DNA of 18,192 nt from Nitrospirota bacterium (GTDB taxonomy: Bacteria > Nitrospirota > Nitrospiria > Nitrospirales > UBA8639): assembly GCA_003233615.1 (NCBI GenBank), contig QIMB01000431.1, forward strand, positions 1-18,192, read 5' to 3'. Positions 1 through 7,206 of the stretch are shown piece by piece. Below the pieces are notes generated by a model that was not told the origin of the DNA, did not search any database, and saw nothing but the letters and a program-made list of their open reading frames with translations. Every line of letters begins with the position of its first letter. Within the stretch, counting starts at the first letter, position 1. The position numbers and the translations under genes were made by a program.

Positions 1-497
1 AACGCGTCAATGGTGAAGTGCGGTTTATTGAATATATGGATGTTGGCGGAGCAAATGATTGGTCGGCTGATAAAGTTCTGTCGCGCAAAGAGATTCTTGC
101 CCTGTTGAGCGCGTATTATGGGACGATTGAGCCGCTTCACGAGATGAGCTCGGCTCCAGCGCAACGATTTCGTCTTTCTGATGGAACCATATTTGGTATT
201 ATCCCGTCCACGACCATGCCATTTTGTTCAACATGTGATCGTAGTCGCTTGACGGCTGATGGTATGTGGTATTTGTGTCTGTATGCGAAATCCGGTTTGG
301 ATTTGCGAAAGCCTATTCGAGCCAGGCGCTCACGTGAAGATATGGTGTCGATGATCCAGTCTGTCTGGGAGACTCGTCGCGATCGCGGTGCGGAAGAGCG
401 TAAGAAGTTGGAAAGTAGCACCGGCCGCGGACGATTCATTGATATTGAACGATTACGTCAAGACCCGCATTTGGAGATGCATGCCAGGGGTGGGTGA
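1..497 (+). CDS. moaA: GTP 3',8-cyclase MoaA, C-terminal part (5' truncated by window)
   Basis: The frame is open from the first bases of the window (codons from base 3) to a TGA at 495-497, so only the C-terminal ~164 residues are present. MoaA is a radical SAM enzyme that converts GTP to 3',8-cyclo-GTP, the first step of molybdenum cofactor synthesis in the cytoplasm. What is visible: the family string VRFIEYMDVGGANDW at the start, and the C-terminal [4Fe-4S] cysteine motif FCSTCDRSRLTADG...YLC, with CxxC, 13 residues, then C. This cluster binds the substrate GTP. The N-terminal radical SAM CxxxCxxC motif lies outside the window. The family normally ends with a GG dipeptide important for activation; here the last residues are ARGG, which fits. 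The GTG at 18 is an internal codon, not a start. A 437-base gap separates it from accD. Confidence 0.95.
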   Translation, partial: RVNGEVRFIEYMDVGGANDWSADKVLSRKEILALLSAYYGTIEPLHEMSSAPAQRFRLSDGTIFGIIPSTTMPFCSTCDRSRLTADGMWYLCLYAKSGLDLRKPIRARRSREDMVSMIQSVWETRRDRGAEERKKLESSTGRGRFIDIERLRQDPHLEMHARGG

Positions 498-612
498 AGC
501 TTCGTAGTGTTGCTGGTTGTCTTCTAGACGACATGATCTTTCTTTATTCTTCAGGTCTCTCATTCACGCTTTCCTTGCCGGTTCTCTCACCTTGTGCTAG
601 AGTTTTTTTAGT

Positions 613-627
613 TGTCATGAGATGACA
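613..627. repeat. Small perfect inverted repeat
   Basis: Arms TGTCAT (613-618) and ATGACA (622-627) are separated by GAG, and the stem can extend by a T-G and a G-C pair. No T run follows on either strand, so it does not look like a terminator. An operator or a chance palindrome are both possible. Confidence 0.35.
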
Positions 628-678
628 GCTCGATATTCTCTTTGGTAATTCTGTTGGAATTATTCAGCACCATATTAT

Positions 679-758
679 CATTCTGAGTCGATGAAGAATC
701 TGTACCCAGTCCGTCGCCCCCATGGTTAAACGAGATGCTTCGCTTTCGTCTCAGCATG
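679..758. repeat. Long imperfect inverted repeat of the CTGAG(n)CGA(n)GAAG(n)ATCT type
   Basis: The left arm (679-701) begins CATTCTGAGTCGATGAAG. The right arm (733-758), read on the minus strand, begins CATGCTGAGACGAAAGCGAAG. Both end in ATCT, and they align with a three-base gap and a few mismatches across about 23 bases. The right arm shares the string GAAGCATCTCGTT with the motif at 13956-13990 before flgB, so this looks like a dispersed palindromic repeat rather than a local accident. Confidence 0.65.
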
Positions 759-784
759 GCAATCTGGAGGGCAATGTTCATGGA

Positions 785-885
785 GTATACGAGACGGCAA
801 GGAGAGGGCGTGGTGTGGGCGTGACGTGCTTGAATGGTTACATGCTCTTTTCCTTTCCCTGTGTTTTCTCATGCTCATTCCTAAC
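785..885. repeat. Possible degenerate heptamer-type palindrome in the accD leader
   Basis: A G/A-rich stretch (about 785-830, including GGCAAGGAGAGGGCGTGG) is followed by a pyrimidine-rich stretch (845-885, ending TCCTAAC). The layout matches the clearer heptamer palindromes before flgC, fliE and fliF, but the units here are eroded and base pairing between arms is poor. Weak call. Confidence 0.25.
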
Positions 886-934
886 ATGATTGTCTATTCG
901 TCTTCTCCATCAACAAAAAAGGATATAGTCTGTT

Positions 935-1789
935 ATGGGATGGTTTAAGCGGAGTAAGCCGGAGGATTCGAAGGGGAATTCTGTCAATATCATGGAAGGC
1001 ATGTGGATCAAATGTACGGTTTGCCGGGCGACGATCTTTAAACGTGAAGTTGAGCGAAATCTCAAAGTGTGCCCCAAATGCTCGTATCATTTTCCCATGT
1101 CGATTGAAGAGCGGGTGGACCTGATTGCTGATGCTGGAACGTTTCAAGAGTGGGATGCTGATCTTGCACCCAATGATCCATTAGAATTTGAAGATACCCT
1201 TCCCTATCAAACCCGCATTCACAATGCTCAGCGAAAAACAAATAGACAGGAAGCTATTCTCACTGGTTCTTTCCAGATACGAGAATTCCTGGTAGCTGTG
1301 GGAATTTTTAATTTTTCGTTTATGGGTGGCAGTATGGGTTCAGTGGTAGGGGAAAAGATTTGTCGTGCCATTGATCGGGCGGTGGTTGAACGCTTGCCGT
1401 TTTTGTTGGTGACTACCTCCGGGGGCGCACGGATGCAAGAGGGCATGTTGTCTCTCATGCAGATGGCGAAAACGGCTTCGGCCATTGCCAACCTTCAGGA
1501 AGCCCGGTTGCCCTATGTTGTATTACTAACGGATCCAACTTTTGGTGGAGTAACCGCCAGCGTGGCGATGTTGGGTGATATCATTCTTGCGGAGCCCAAG
1601 GCTCTCATTGGGTTTGCCGGTCCGCGTGTGATTGAGCAGACCATCAAACAACGGTTACCTGAAGGGTTTCAACGTGCTGAGTTTTTAATGGATCATGGTA
1701 TGATTGATCAAATCGTACAACGGAAAATCCTGAAAGATACCTTAGCCACGTTGCTCATGCATTGTGGAGCACGTGCAATGTCCGCTTAG
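935..1789 (+). CDS. accD: Acetyl-CoA carboxylase carboxyltransferase subunit beta
   Basis: 284 residues, the usual size. AccD with AccA forms the carboxyltransferase that moves the carboxyl group from biotin-BCCP to acetyl-CoA, making malonyl-CoA for fatty acid synthesis in the cytoplasm. Visible: the N-terminal zinc ribbon with C27-x2-C30 and C46-x2-C49, then the crotonase-like core with TTSGGARMQEGMLSLMQ (CoA/oxyanion region) and GFAGPRVIEQT near the C-terminus. The ATG at 935 is preceded by AAGGA (919-923), an 11-base spacing. accA is not in the window. Its last 26 bases overlap the longest possible folC frame, and accD-folC adjacency is a common bacterial arrangement, so the two are likely cotranscribed and translationally coupled. 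Confidence 0.97.
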   Translation: MGWFKRSKPEDSKGNSVNIMEGMWIKCTVCRATIFKREVERNLKVCPKCSYHFPMSIEERVDLIADAGTFQEWDADLAPNDPLEFEDTLPYQTRIHNAQRKTNRQEAILTGSFQIREFLVAVGIFNFSFMGGSMGSVVGEKICRAIDRAVVERLPFLLVTTSGGARMQEGMLSLMQMAKTASAIANLQEARLPYVVLLTDPTFGGVTASVAMLGDIILAEPKALIGFAGPRVIEQTIKQRLPEGFQRAEFLMDHGMIDQIVQRKILKDTLATLLMHCGARAMSA

Positions 1790-3143
1790 GCTGCTCCCTC
1801 CTCGTTCGTTCTTTGCCGATCATTTGGCGACTCGCGTGTTAACCTATCCAGAAACGCTTGACTATCTGTTTGCCCTGCATCGTTTTGGCGTCAAGCTTGG
1901 TCTTGATGCCATCACACATCTTCTTCAACGTTTAGATCACCCTCAGCAAACATATGCTACGCTGCATATTGGTGGAACGAATGGGAAGGGTTCGTCAGCT
2001 GCAATGGTGTCGGCCATGTTGCAAGCCGGTGGTTATCGAGTGGGCTTGTATACTTCACCGCATTTAATCGATTTCCGAGAACGCATTCGCGTACAAGGTG
2101 AGGATATCTCCGAAGCCCATGTTTGTGAATTGACCGCGCGCATTCGTCAAGTCGCTGATTCACGAGGCTCCCTAACGTTCTTTGAATTCACGACGGCGAT
2201 GGCCTTTCAGTATTTCTTTGATCAAGACGTAGACATCGCTATTATCGAAGTGGGCTTAGGTGGACGGTATGATGCGACGAATGTGTTGAATCCCTTAGGC
2301 GTGCTTATCACAGGGATTGGACTTGACCATGAGGCGTATCTCGGGCACACACTTCCAGAAATTGCGCGAGAAAAAGCTGGCATCATTTCTCAACATGCTC
2401 CAGTAGTGTTGGGGAAGATGCCTGACAGCGTCAGTCAGGTAATTGAAGAGATTGCTCACAAGAATGATGCCCCGGTATTTCGATATGGACAAGACTTTTC
2501 TATTGCCGAAACCGGTCAAGCCGAATTTTCGTACCATGGGTGTCGAGAGCAGTTTTTCAGTCTCCAGACGAATTTGCTTGGACGACATCAGATGCGCAAT
2601 GCCGGCGGTGCGTTGGCCTTACTGGAGACGGCCACTGCCGAGCGTTTTCCGCTTTCAGTCGATGCTGTCAAAGCCGGGTTGCAACATGTTCGCTGGAAGG
2701 GCCGTCTAGAAATCATTCAACATGATCCGATGGTCATCTTGGATGGAGCTCACAACCCTTTAGGAGCACGGGTCTTGTTTGACTTTCTTCAGTCACAACT
2801 TCATGATTGTCCTGGTCGAAAACTTATAGTCGTTCTCGGGATGATGCAGGATAAAAATCATACCGAATATTTGCAGATCTTACTCCCTCTTGTTGATACC
2901 TTGATTGTCACGCAACCTCATATGAGTCGAGCCGCGACAGTTGATGAACTATGGAAGGCTGTGCCGCGTGATTCTGTAACGCTCTGTGCCATTGCTGATT
3001 CTTGGGAAGCGTATCGCCAGGCTCACCGCATTGCCCGTCCCTCTGATCTGATTTGTATTACTGGGTCCTTGTTTCTGGTTGGAGAAGTCTTGAAATATGT
3101 GACTCAGCCATCTTCATCTATAGGTACGTATGAAGGATGGTGA
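1764..3143 (+). CDS. folC: Bifunctional dihydrofolate synthase / folylpolyglutamate synthase
   Basis: Up to 459 residues. FolC joins dihydropteroate with glutamate, then adds further glutamates to folates, using ATP; it belongs to the Mur ligase family. Visible: ATP-binding loop GTNGKGS (residues 71-77), the following YTSPHLIDFRERIRV, the central VGLGGRYDATN and the DGAHNP motif (residues 327-332) that begins the C-terminal ligase domain. The start is uncertain: the GTG at 1764 gives a 26-base overlap with accD but has no clear ribosome binding site. Family proteins normally begin close to the TYPETLDYLF string, so TTG 1824 or GTG 1836 are alternatives with equally weak upstream signals. lptD begins 5 bases after the stop. 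Confidence 0.95.
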   Translation: MEHVQCPLRLLPPRSFFADHLATRVLTYPETLDYLFALHRFGVKLGLDAITHLLQRLDHPQQTYATLHIGGTNGKGSSAAMVSAMLQAGGYRVGLYTSPHLIDFRERIRVQGEDISEAHVCELTARIRQVADSRGSLTFFEFTTAMAFQYFFDQDVDIAIIEVGLGGRYDATNVLNPLGVLITGIGLDHEAYLGHTLPEIAREKAGIISQHAPVVLGKMPDSVSQVIEEIAHKNDAPVFRYGQDFSIAETGQAEFSYHGCREQFFSLQTNLLGRHQMRNAGGALALLETATAERFPLSVDAVKAGLQHVRWKGRLEIIQHDPMVILDGAHNPLGARVLFDFLQSQLHDCPGRKLIVVLGMMQDKNHTEYLQILLPLVDTLIVTQPHMSRAATVDELWKAVPRDSVTLCAIADSWEAYRQAHRIARPSDLICITGSLFLVGEVLKYVTQPSSSIGTYEGW

Positions 3144-3148
3144 GATAG

Positions 3149-5362
3149 GTGAGCGTCGTCCGATGGCTGTTTGTGCTTCTACTTGGTATCTGCAGTATCC
3201 CCTCAGTGGTATTTGCTGCAGAGCTTTCACCTACACAAGTTGTCAATACGGCGAATTCCCGTGGATCCGCGGTTGAAATTACAGCGGATCGAATTGAATA
3301 TGATCAGGAACGGGAAGAGTATCATGCAATTGGAGCTGTTGATGTGAGTCGAGGGTCTGTTCGACTTCTCGCCGATGACGTGACTCTTCAGAAGTTGACA
3401 GGCCGCCTGATTGCGGTTGGCCATGTGCATCTCCGTGATGGGCATGCCGATGTATGGGCAGAACAACTTGAGCTGAATATGAACACGGAAGCCGGAGTTA
3501 TCACCAGCGGAAAAATTTTTTCTAGTGAAAAGAATTCTTTTGTGACCGGGCGACGCCTCCAGCGTTTTTCTGAAACGCATTATCAAGTCAAGGACGGTTC
3601 ATTTACGAATTGTGATGCGAAGGATGGTGAAATTCCGGCATGGCGTTTCACGTTTGATGATGTAGATTTAGATTATGAAGATAGCCTGTCTGGAAAAGGC
3701 GTGTGGTTCAATGTGAATGATGTTCCCATCATCCCGCTGCCAACCTTTCAATATCCTTTAGGAGCTGGTCGCAAATCCGGGTTACTCACTCCGACGATTG
3801 GTATCGACAATGCATTTGGCTTTACATATCGACAAGGATTCTTTTGGGCAATTAGTCCTAGCCAGGATTTGACGATTTCTCCAAGAATTCTCACCAAGCG
3901 AGGTTTTGGGGGTGACTTGGATTATCGATATGTCTGGAGTCGCCAGGCCAAAGGGGAATGGCTGATGAAAGCCTTGTATGACACGGAGCAAAACCGGAAG
4001 CGATTGCAATTTCGCGGTGCTCATACCCAACAGTTTACACCTGATCTTTTGTTTCGCATGAACCTGAATTATTCCACTGATCAGCAGCTTTTACAGGATT
4101 TGAGTAGTTCTGGAGTTCAACGAGCGTTACCCAGCCAGGAATCCAATCTCACCTTGTTGCAGCGATTAGATCATGGAGCCCTGTATCTCTTGGGCCAATA
4201 TCTTCAACCACTGAATGCGGGAGGTGACGCAACCTTCCAACGGTTGCCAGAAATCGGTCACCGATTTGTGAATCCTGCATTATTGGGGAGTCCAGTCGCA
4301 TTAACGGCAGATACGACATTTGTCCATTTTTGGCGGGAAGAAGGATTTCGAGTGAGCCGATTGGATTTCTTGCCAGGTATGTCTCTTGAAGGGTTGCATG
4401 TGGGTCATACGATGGGGTTTCGTCCCCAGGTGAAATTCCGTGAAGTTGCCTACTCCCGTGGAGCAACCGATTCGTCTCGCCAGTCCAGAGAAACCTACTG
4501 GGTTGCCGCCGAAGCGTTTAGTAACCTGACCAAGCGGTTTGTGCTGGGCCAGAATAATTGGCTACGACATTCCCTTGAGCCACGTGTAATCTATGAATTT
4601 GTTCCGCAAACCAAACAATCCAAATTGGTGCAGATTGATGCGGTGGATGATTTGATCAATAAGAGTCTTCTTACCTATTCTCTGAAAAACCGGGTAAGCC
4701 ATCAAGGTCAGGCCGGTGGATCCAGCACATGGGTCAACCTGTTATTCGCGCAAAGTTACCATGTGGGAGATCCTCCACCTTTAGCCTCAAAGTTTTCGGA
4801 TATTTGGACACGTGGGGAATTTCATCAACCCTTGGGATTCCCAAATTTTCTCTCTGCGTTTGATCTCAGGGTTGATGCCTTTTTTGATCACAAAAACACA
4901 GACGTCACACAATTGAATATCGATGGACTGATTCAGGGCCATCGTGCGTGGTATCTCTCGGTTGGACAACGGTACTCCAAGGCAGGTTCACGGACTCGAC
5001 GAGGAGATATCTGGAATCCCGTTTCATTCAACGAAGTGCTTGCGCCAGCTGAGAAAATTCAGTTTCTCACTGCGGGAGGAGGCGTGCGATTGCCGGGAGG
5101 GTTTACGGTCGGCTCTCGTTGGTACCATGACTTCCGTACCGGCGAGACGGCTGAACTCGATGTGGTCGCACTCTATCAAAATCCCTGTCGTTGTTTTTCA
5201 GTGGGACTGTATTATCTGCGGTTTCCTGATCGCGAGCAATATGACTTCTTGATCAGCCTGACAGGACTGTGGGGTTCTCAAGGAAATGTCACACAACTGA
5301 TGAAGTCCATTTTAGGACCCATTATGGACGGAGATCGTGGTGTGCCTTGGGATTATCGGTAA
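3149..5362 (+). CDS. lptD: LPS-assembly protein LptD (outer-membrane LPS translocon)
   Basis: 737 residues. LptD with lipoprotein LptE inserts lipopolysaccharide into the outer leaflet of the outer membrane. Visible: a signal peptide (residues 1-23, hydrophobic LFVLLLGI, cut after VFA). Next an OstA/LptA-like beta-jellyroll domain (about 40-150, e.g. ITADRIEYDQEREEYHAIG), then the LPS-assembly beta-barrel domain (about 210 onward, with many alternating-strand segments). Cysteine C155 lies in the FTNCDAKDGEIPAWRF region, and C680 and C682 lie in NPCRCFSVGLYY. These match the N- and C-terminal cysteines that form interdomain disulfides in the family, although the C-terminal pair is CxC rather than adjacent. 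The GTG start has AAGGA (3133-3137) 11 bases upstream. It lies in a tight run after folC and overlaps the next gene by one base (TAATG). Confidence 0.95.
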   Translation: MSVVRWLFVLLLGICSIPSVVFAAELSPTQVVNTANSRGSAVEITADRIEYDQEREEYHAIGAVDVSRGSVRLLADDVTLQKLTGRLIAVGHVHLRDGHADVWAEQLELNMNTEAGVITSGKIFSSEKNSFVTGRRLQRFSETHYQVKDGSFTNCDAKDGEIPAWRFTFDDVDLDYEDSLSGKGVWFNVNDVPIIPLPTFQYPLGAGRKSGLLTPTIGIDNAFGFTYRQGFFWAISPSQDLTISPRILTKRGFGGDLDYRYVWSRQAKGEWLMKALYDTEQNRKRLQFRGAHTQQFTPDLLFRMNLNYSTDQQLLQDLSSSGVQRALPSQESNLTLLQRLDHGALYLLGQYLQPLNAGGDATFQRLPEIGHRFVNPALLGSPVALTADTTFVHFWREEGFRVSRLDFLPGMSLEGLHVGHTMGFRPQVKFREVAYSRGATDSSRQSRETYWVAAEAFSNLTKRFVLGQNNWLRHSLEPRVIYEFVPQTKQSKLVQIDAVDDLINKSLLTYSLKNRVSHQGQAGGSSTWVNLLFAQSYHVGDPPPLASKFSDIWTRGEFHQPLGFPNFLSAFDLRVDAFFDHKNTDVTQLNIDGLIQGHRAWYLSVGQRYSKAGSRTRRGDIWNPVSFNEVLAPAEKIQFLTAGGGVRLPGGFTVGSRWYHDFRTGETAELDVVALYQNPCRCFSVGLYYLRFPDREQYDFLISLTGLWGSQGNVTQLMKSILGPIMDGDRGVPWDYR

Positions 5363-6021
5363 TGAGGAGTAGTCGCGCTGTGAGCATTCTACCAGCCTAT
5401 CGGATCCTTGTTATGCTTGTGTTGAGTCTAGTCAGTTGGTCAGGGGAGGGCATGGGTCATCAGGAAGTGGTGACTGACCAAGTAAGTATTACGGCCGCTC
5501 GAGGCACAGTCTTTGCGATCACGCTGGGAGAAGGCATTGCCAGGCAACGTTTAGGTGCTGGTGAACGGATCATCGGGATGGAAGCAAAGGGTTTGACAGG
5601 ATTTGTGCACACGTCGATACGGTTGCTGGGATTTTCTGCTGTCCTAAAACGATGGGTGGAGATCCGGGTGGCTCCTAGTGAAAAGATCCTGGCGTGGACG
5701 GTGACGCCACGGATGGTGATTGTTCACGGCCATGATGTTGTATATGGATTTCAGACTGAGACGGCCCGGTGGAAACGAGAGGCATGGGGAGCAGGGGAAG
5801 ATCTACTTGATTTTGCTATTGAGGATCACGTTGCTCTCTACGTGACCAATCGACGAGTGCTTGCCTTTTCTGCCTTCACCGGAGGGTTTTTTTCTGAGGA
5901 TTTGCCAGTGCGTACTCATGGTTCAGAGATACAGATCAATGACAATGTCGCAATTCTGCACCTCTCAGATCGTAAACTGGTGTTTCGGTCTGGGCTGGCG
6001 ATATGGGCAGAATTGCCTTAA
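5362..6021 (+). CDS. Exported protein of unknown function, beta-rich
   Basis: 219 residues from the ATG at 5362, which overlaps the lptD stop codon as TAATG and suggests translational coupling. The frame is open further upstream inside lptD, but the coupled ATG is preferred; ATG 5413 is an in-frame alternative. Residues about 10-30 (ILPAYRILVMLVLSLVSW) form a hydrophobic stretch that fits a signal peptide or anchor. The rest alternates short hydrophobic strands and turns (VRTHGSEIQINDNVAILHLS, RVLAFSAFTGGFFSEDLP), suggesting a beta-propeller-like or all-beta fold. I do not recognise a family and see no catalytic motif. Coupling to lptD suggests a cell-envelope role, but that is only inference. 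The next 1.4 kb contains no confident gene, so this is probably the end of the operon. Confidence 0.75.
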   Translation: MRSSRAVSILPAYRILVMLVLSLVSWSGEGMGHQEVVTDQVSITAARGTVFAITLGEGIARQRLGAGERIIGMEAKGLTGFVHTSIRLLGFSAVLKRWVEIRVAPSEKILAWTVTPRMVIVHGHDVVYGFQTETARWKREAWGAGEDLLDFAIEDHVALYVTNRRVLAFSAFTGGFFSEDLPVRTHGSEIQINDNVAILHLSDRKLVFRSGLAIWAELP

Positions 6022-6063
6022 GGGGATTATGAAAAAGAAAAAATCAGAAGGTAGAGGTTCAAA

Positions 6064-6186
6064 GTGAGAAGAGAGGCGTAAAGCGTAAGAATAAGTCAGA
6101 AGTGAGGAGTAAGGCGTAGGTTTATAGGAACAAGAGGCAGGAACAAAACGGCCGATCGTTTTACATCTTATTATTTACTCCTGACT
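6064..6186. repeat. Heptamer-repeat palindrome (GTRAGRM type), copy D
   Basis: On the plus strand GTGAGAA (6064), GAGAGGC, GTAAAGC and GTAAGAA run in phase. After TAA come GTCAGAA (6095), GTGAGGA, GTAAGGC and GTAGGTT to 6122. A pyrimidine arm follows: TTACTCCTGACT (6175-6186) is the reverse complement of AGTGAGGAGTAA (6101-6112) at 11 of 12 bases. Unit length 7 is not a multiple of three, so it is not coding. It lies between the exported unknown gene and repeat R1. Confidence 0.75.
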
Positions 6187-6200
6187 CCATACTTTGGGAA

Positions 6201-6479
6201 GCTGTTGAATATTATCACTGTCAAAGCCAGGAAATGCTTGATGTGCGATCGGCGTCAGTTGGCAAGGGAATGTTTGAAAAAGTTCGTCCAGTCCTGTCCT
6301 GAGCCTTGCCAAAGGAAAGGCCGCAGCCTTTTTGACGCGCGGAGCGTCCTCTCAGTACGTGAGTACGACAAAAGGGCAACCTGCCTGCGCGTAGCCGCTT
6401 TCAGCCTTCGTAGCTACTTCGGCGAAGGAGGCCCGGCGAAGGCAGGGAACGCCGCTGGCGACTTTTTTCAACATTCCCT
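6201..6479 (+). repeat. MITE-like dispersed repeat, copy R1
   Basis: About 279 bases starting GCTGTTGAAT and ending TTCAACATTCCCT. An inner pair of imperfect terminal inverted repeats bounds the core: left 6266-6291 (begins GGGAATGTTTGAAAAAG) and right 6455-6478 (reverse complement begins GGGAATGTTGAAAAAAG). The interior carries GC-rich short palindromes around CTTCGGCGAAGG. Bases 6326-6479 match the reverse complement of 9076-9229 with only four differences by eye. No transposase is encoded. Open frames inside it are by-products. Confidence 0.85.
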
Positions 6480-6491
6480 TTGGAGATTTCG

Positions 6492-6719
6492 TTAATTAGA
6501 TGAGAGGCTGGCCGTTGGCTGCGGTTGTTGGGTGAGTCCGGGATAATCTACGCCGATGGGTGTATTGGAGCAGTAGTGGCTCCACCATTGAATGACCTCT
6601 TGGAGAAAGGGGTCTTCTGGTCCGGTTGCGAAGAGGTGGCCATAGAGGTATCCAGTTTGTGTATCAAACAAGATGAATATGGGCATTGAGACATGTTCGG
6701 GGGGGAGAGCAGTATCCAT
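6492..6719 (-). CDS. Small hypothetical protein
   Basis: 75 codons on the minus strand, ATG at 6719-6717 and TAA at 6494-6492. An AAGG (in GAAAAGGCAACCAT) lies about 8 bases before the start. The product contains MPIFILFDTQTGYLYGHLFA and EVIQWWSHYCSN, ordinary globular-looking protein sequence with mixed hydrophobic and aromatic residues, unlike the low-complexity shadow frames around it. No signal peptide, membrane segment or known motif was recognised. Its 3' end lies 12 bases from repeat R1. It may be a genuine short gene, a remnant, or chance; the first is favoured by composition and ribosome binding site. Confidence 0.45.
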   Translation of the reverse strand: MDTALPPEHVSMPIFILFDTQTGYLYGHLFATGPEDPFLQEVIQWWSHYCSNTPIGVDYPGLTQQPQPTASLSSN

Positions 6720-7206
6720 ATGGTTGCCTTTTCTTTTGAATTCAGAGGCTGTTATGGTTCTAAATAACTTGTCGGCAATTGAAACGTAATCCTTAAGCGT
6801 TTGCCAAACAATACAAAGGATTCACCCTGCTGGATGATCCAGATGAGTTGTGTCAGGATTGTGGGCAGAAGAGGTCGATCGAAAGGAGTAAAGCCGAAGA
6901 GTAGAAAGACGTACACTGAGAGTTGCGCAAGTGAAGATCGCCCTAAAACTGGTATGAAGATCCGAATTTGTTATGTCGCGAGCCCTAAGTCACCTATAGG
7001 AGAGGCATGGAGAAGGCCAGGACTTGCGAAAAAGTGTCGAAAGTACGCATGATTATGAGACCGAGAGACAAGAGGGAGCATGAGAAGCATCTTGAGGAAC
7101 CCGTGTATGCGCCCTTGACCTCTCCGGTAAAATACGGTAGCTATGGTTTGGCATATTGTGAATTGTAACATTAACGGTGCCGATGCTCGTTTAATGAATT
7201 GTGCGG
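6720..7206. other. Gene-poor stretch with possible gene remnants
   Basis: No confident gene. One plus-strand frame at 6797-6904 reads FAKQYKGFTLLDDPDELCQD followed by CGQKR, with a CxxC pair, and ends at a TAG, but it has no usable start after the preceding stop; it could be a decayed gene fragment. A separate 53-codon frame (7007-7168) is listed on its own. No repeat or RNA gene was recognised. Confidence 0.4.
7007..7168 (+). CDS. Possible small ORF, 53 codons
   Basis: ATG at 7007 and TAA at 7166-7168. AGGAGAGG (6998-7005) lies directly upstream, a good Shine-Dalgarno sequence but only about 4 bases from the start if AGGAG is used. The product begins MEKARTCEKVSK, is rich in K/R/E in its first half and ends with VYAPLTSPVKYGSYGLAYCEL-like sequence. 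No family recognised. It may be real, a remnant, or chance in a decayed region. Confidence 0.25.
   Translation: MEKARTCEKVSKVRMIMRPRDKREHEKHLEEPVYAPLTSPVKYGSYGLAYCEL

Larger units (their letters stand above)
498..934. other. Gene-free gap between moaA and accD
   Basis: No convincing coding region is seen on either strand. The gap holds a small perfect inverted repeat (613-627, TGTCAT-GAG-ATGACA), a long imperfect inverted repeat (679-758), and purine-rich (about 785-830) then pyrimidine-rich (about 845-885) tracts just before the accD ribosome binding site. A pyrimidine-rich tract also occurs at about 540-600. No hairpin followed by a T run, the mark of an intrinsic terminator, was found. 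Confidence 0.6.

Noticed and set aside
613..627. Hairpin considered as moaA terminator
   Set aside because: No T run follows the stem on either strand. The T tract at 603-609 lies before the hairpin.
6148..6162. GGCCGATCG considered as a sigma-28 -10 element
   Set aside because: Only partial match to GCCGATAA and no TAAA-type -35 at the right distance. No flagellar gene follows.
6801..7052. 83-codon plus-strand frame
   Set aside because: K/R/S-rich composition with no hydrophobic core and a weak start. A different frame of the same stretch looks more protein-like but has no start codon.
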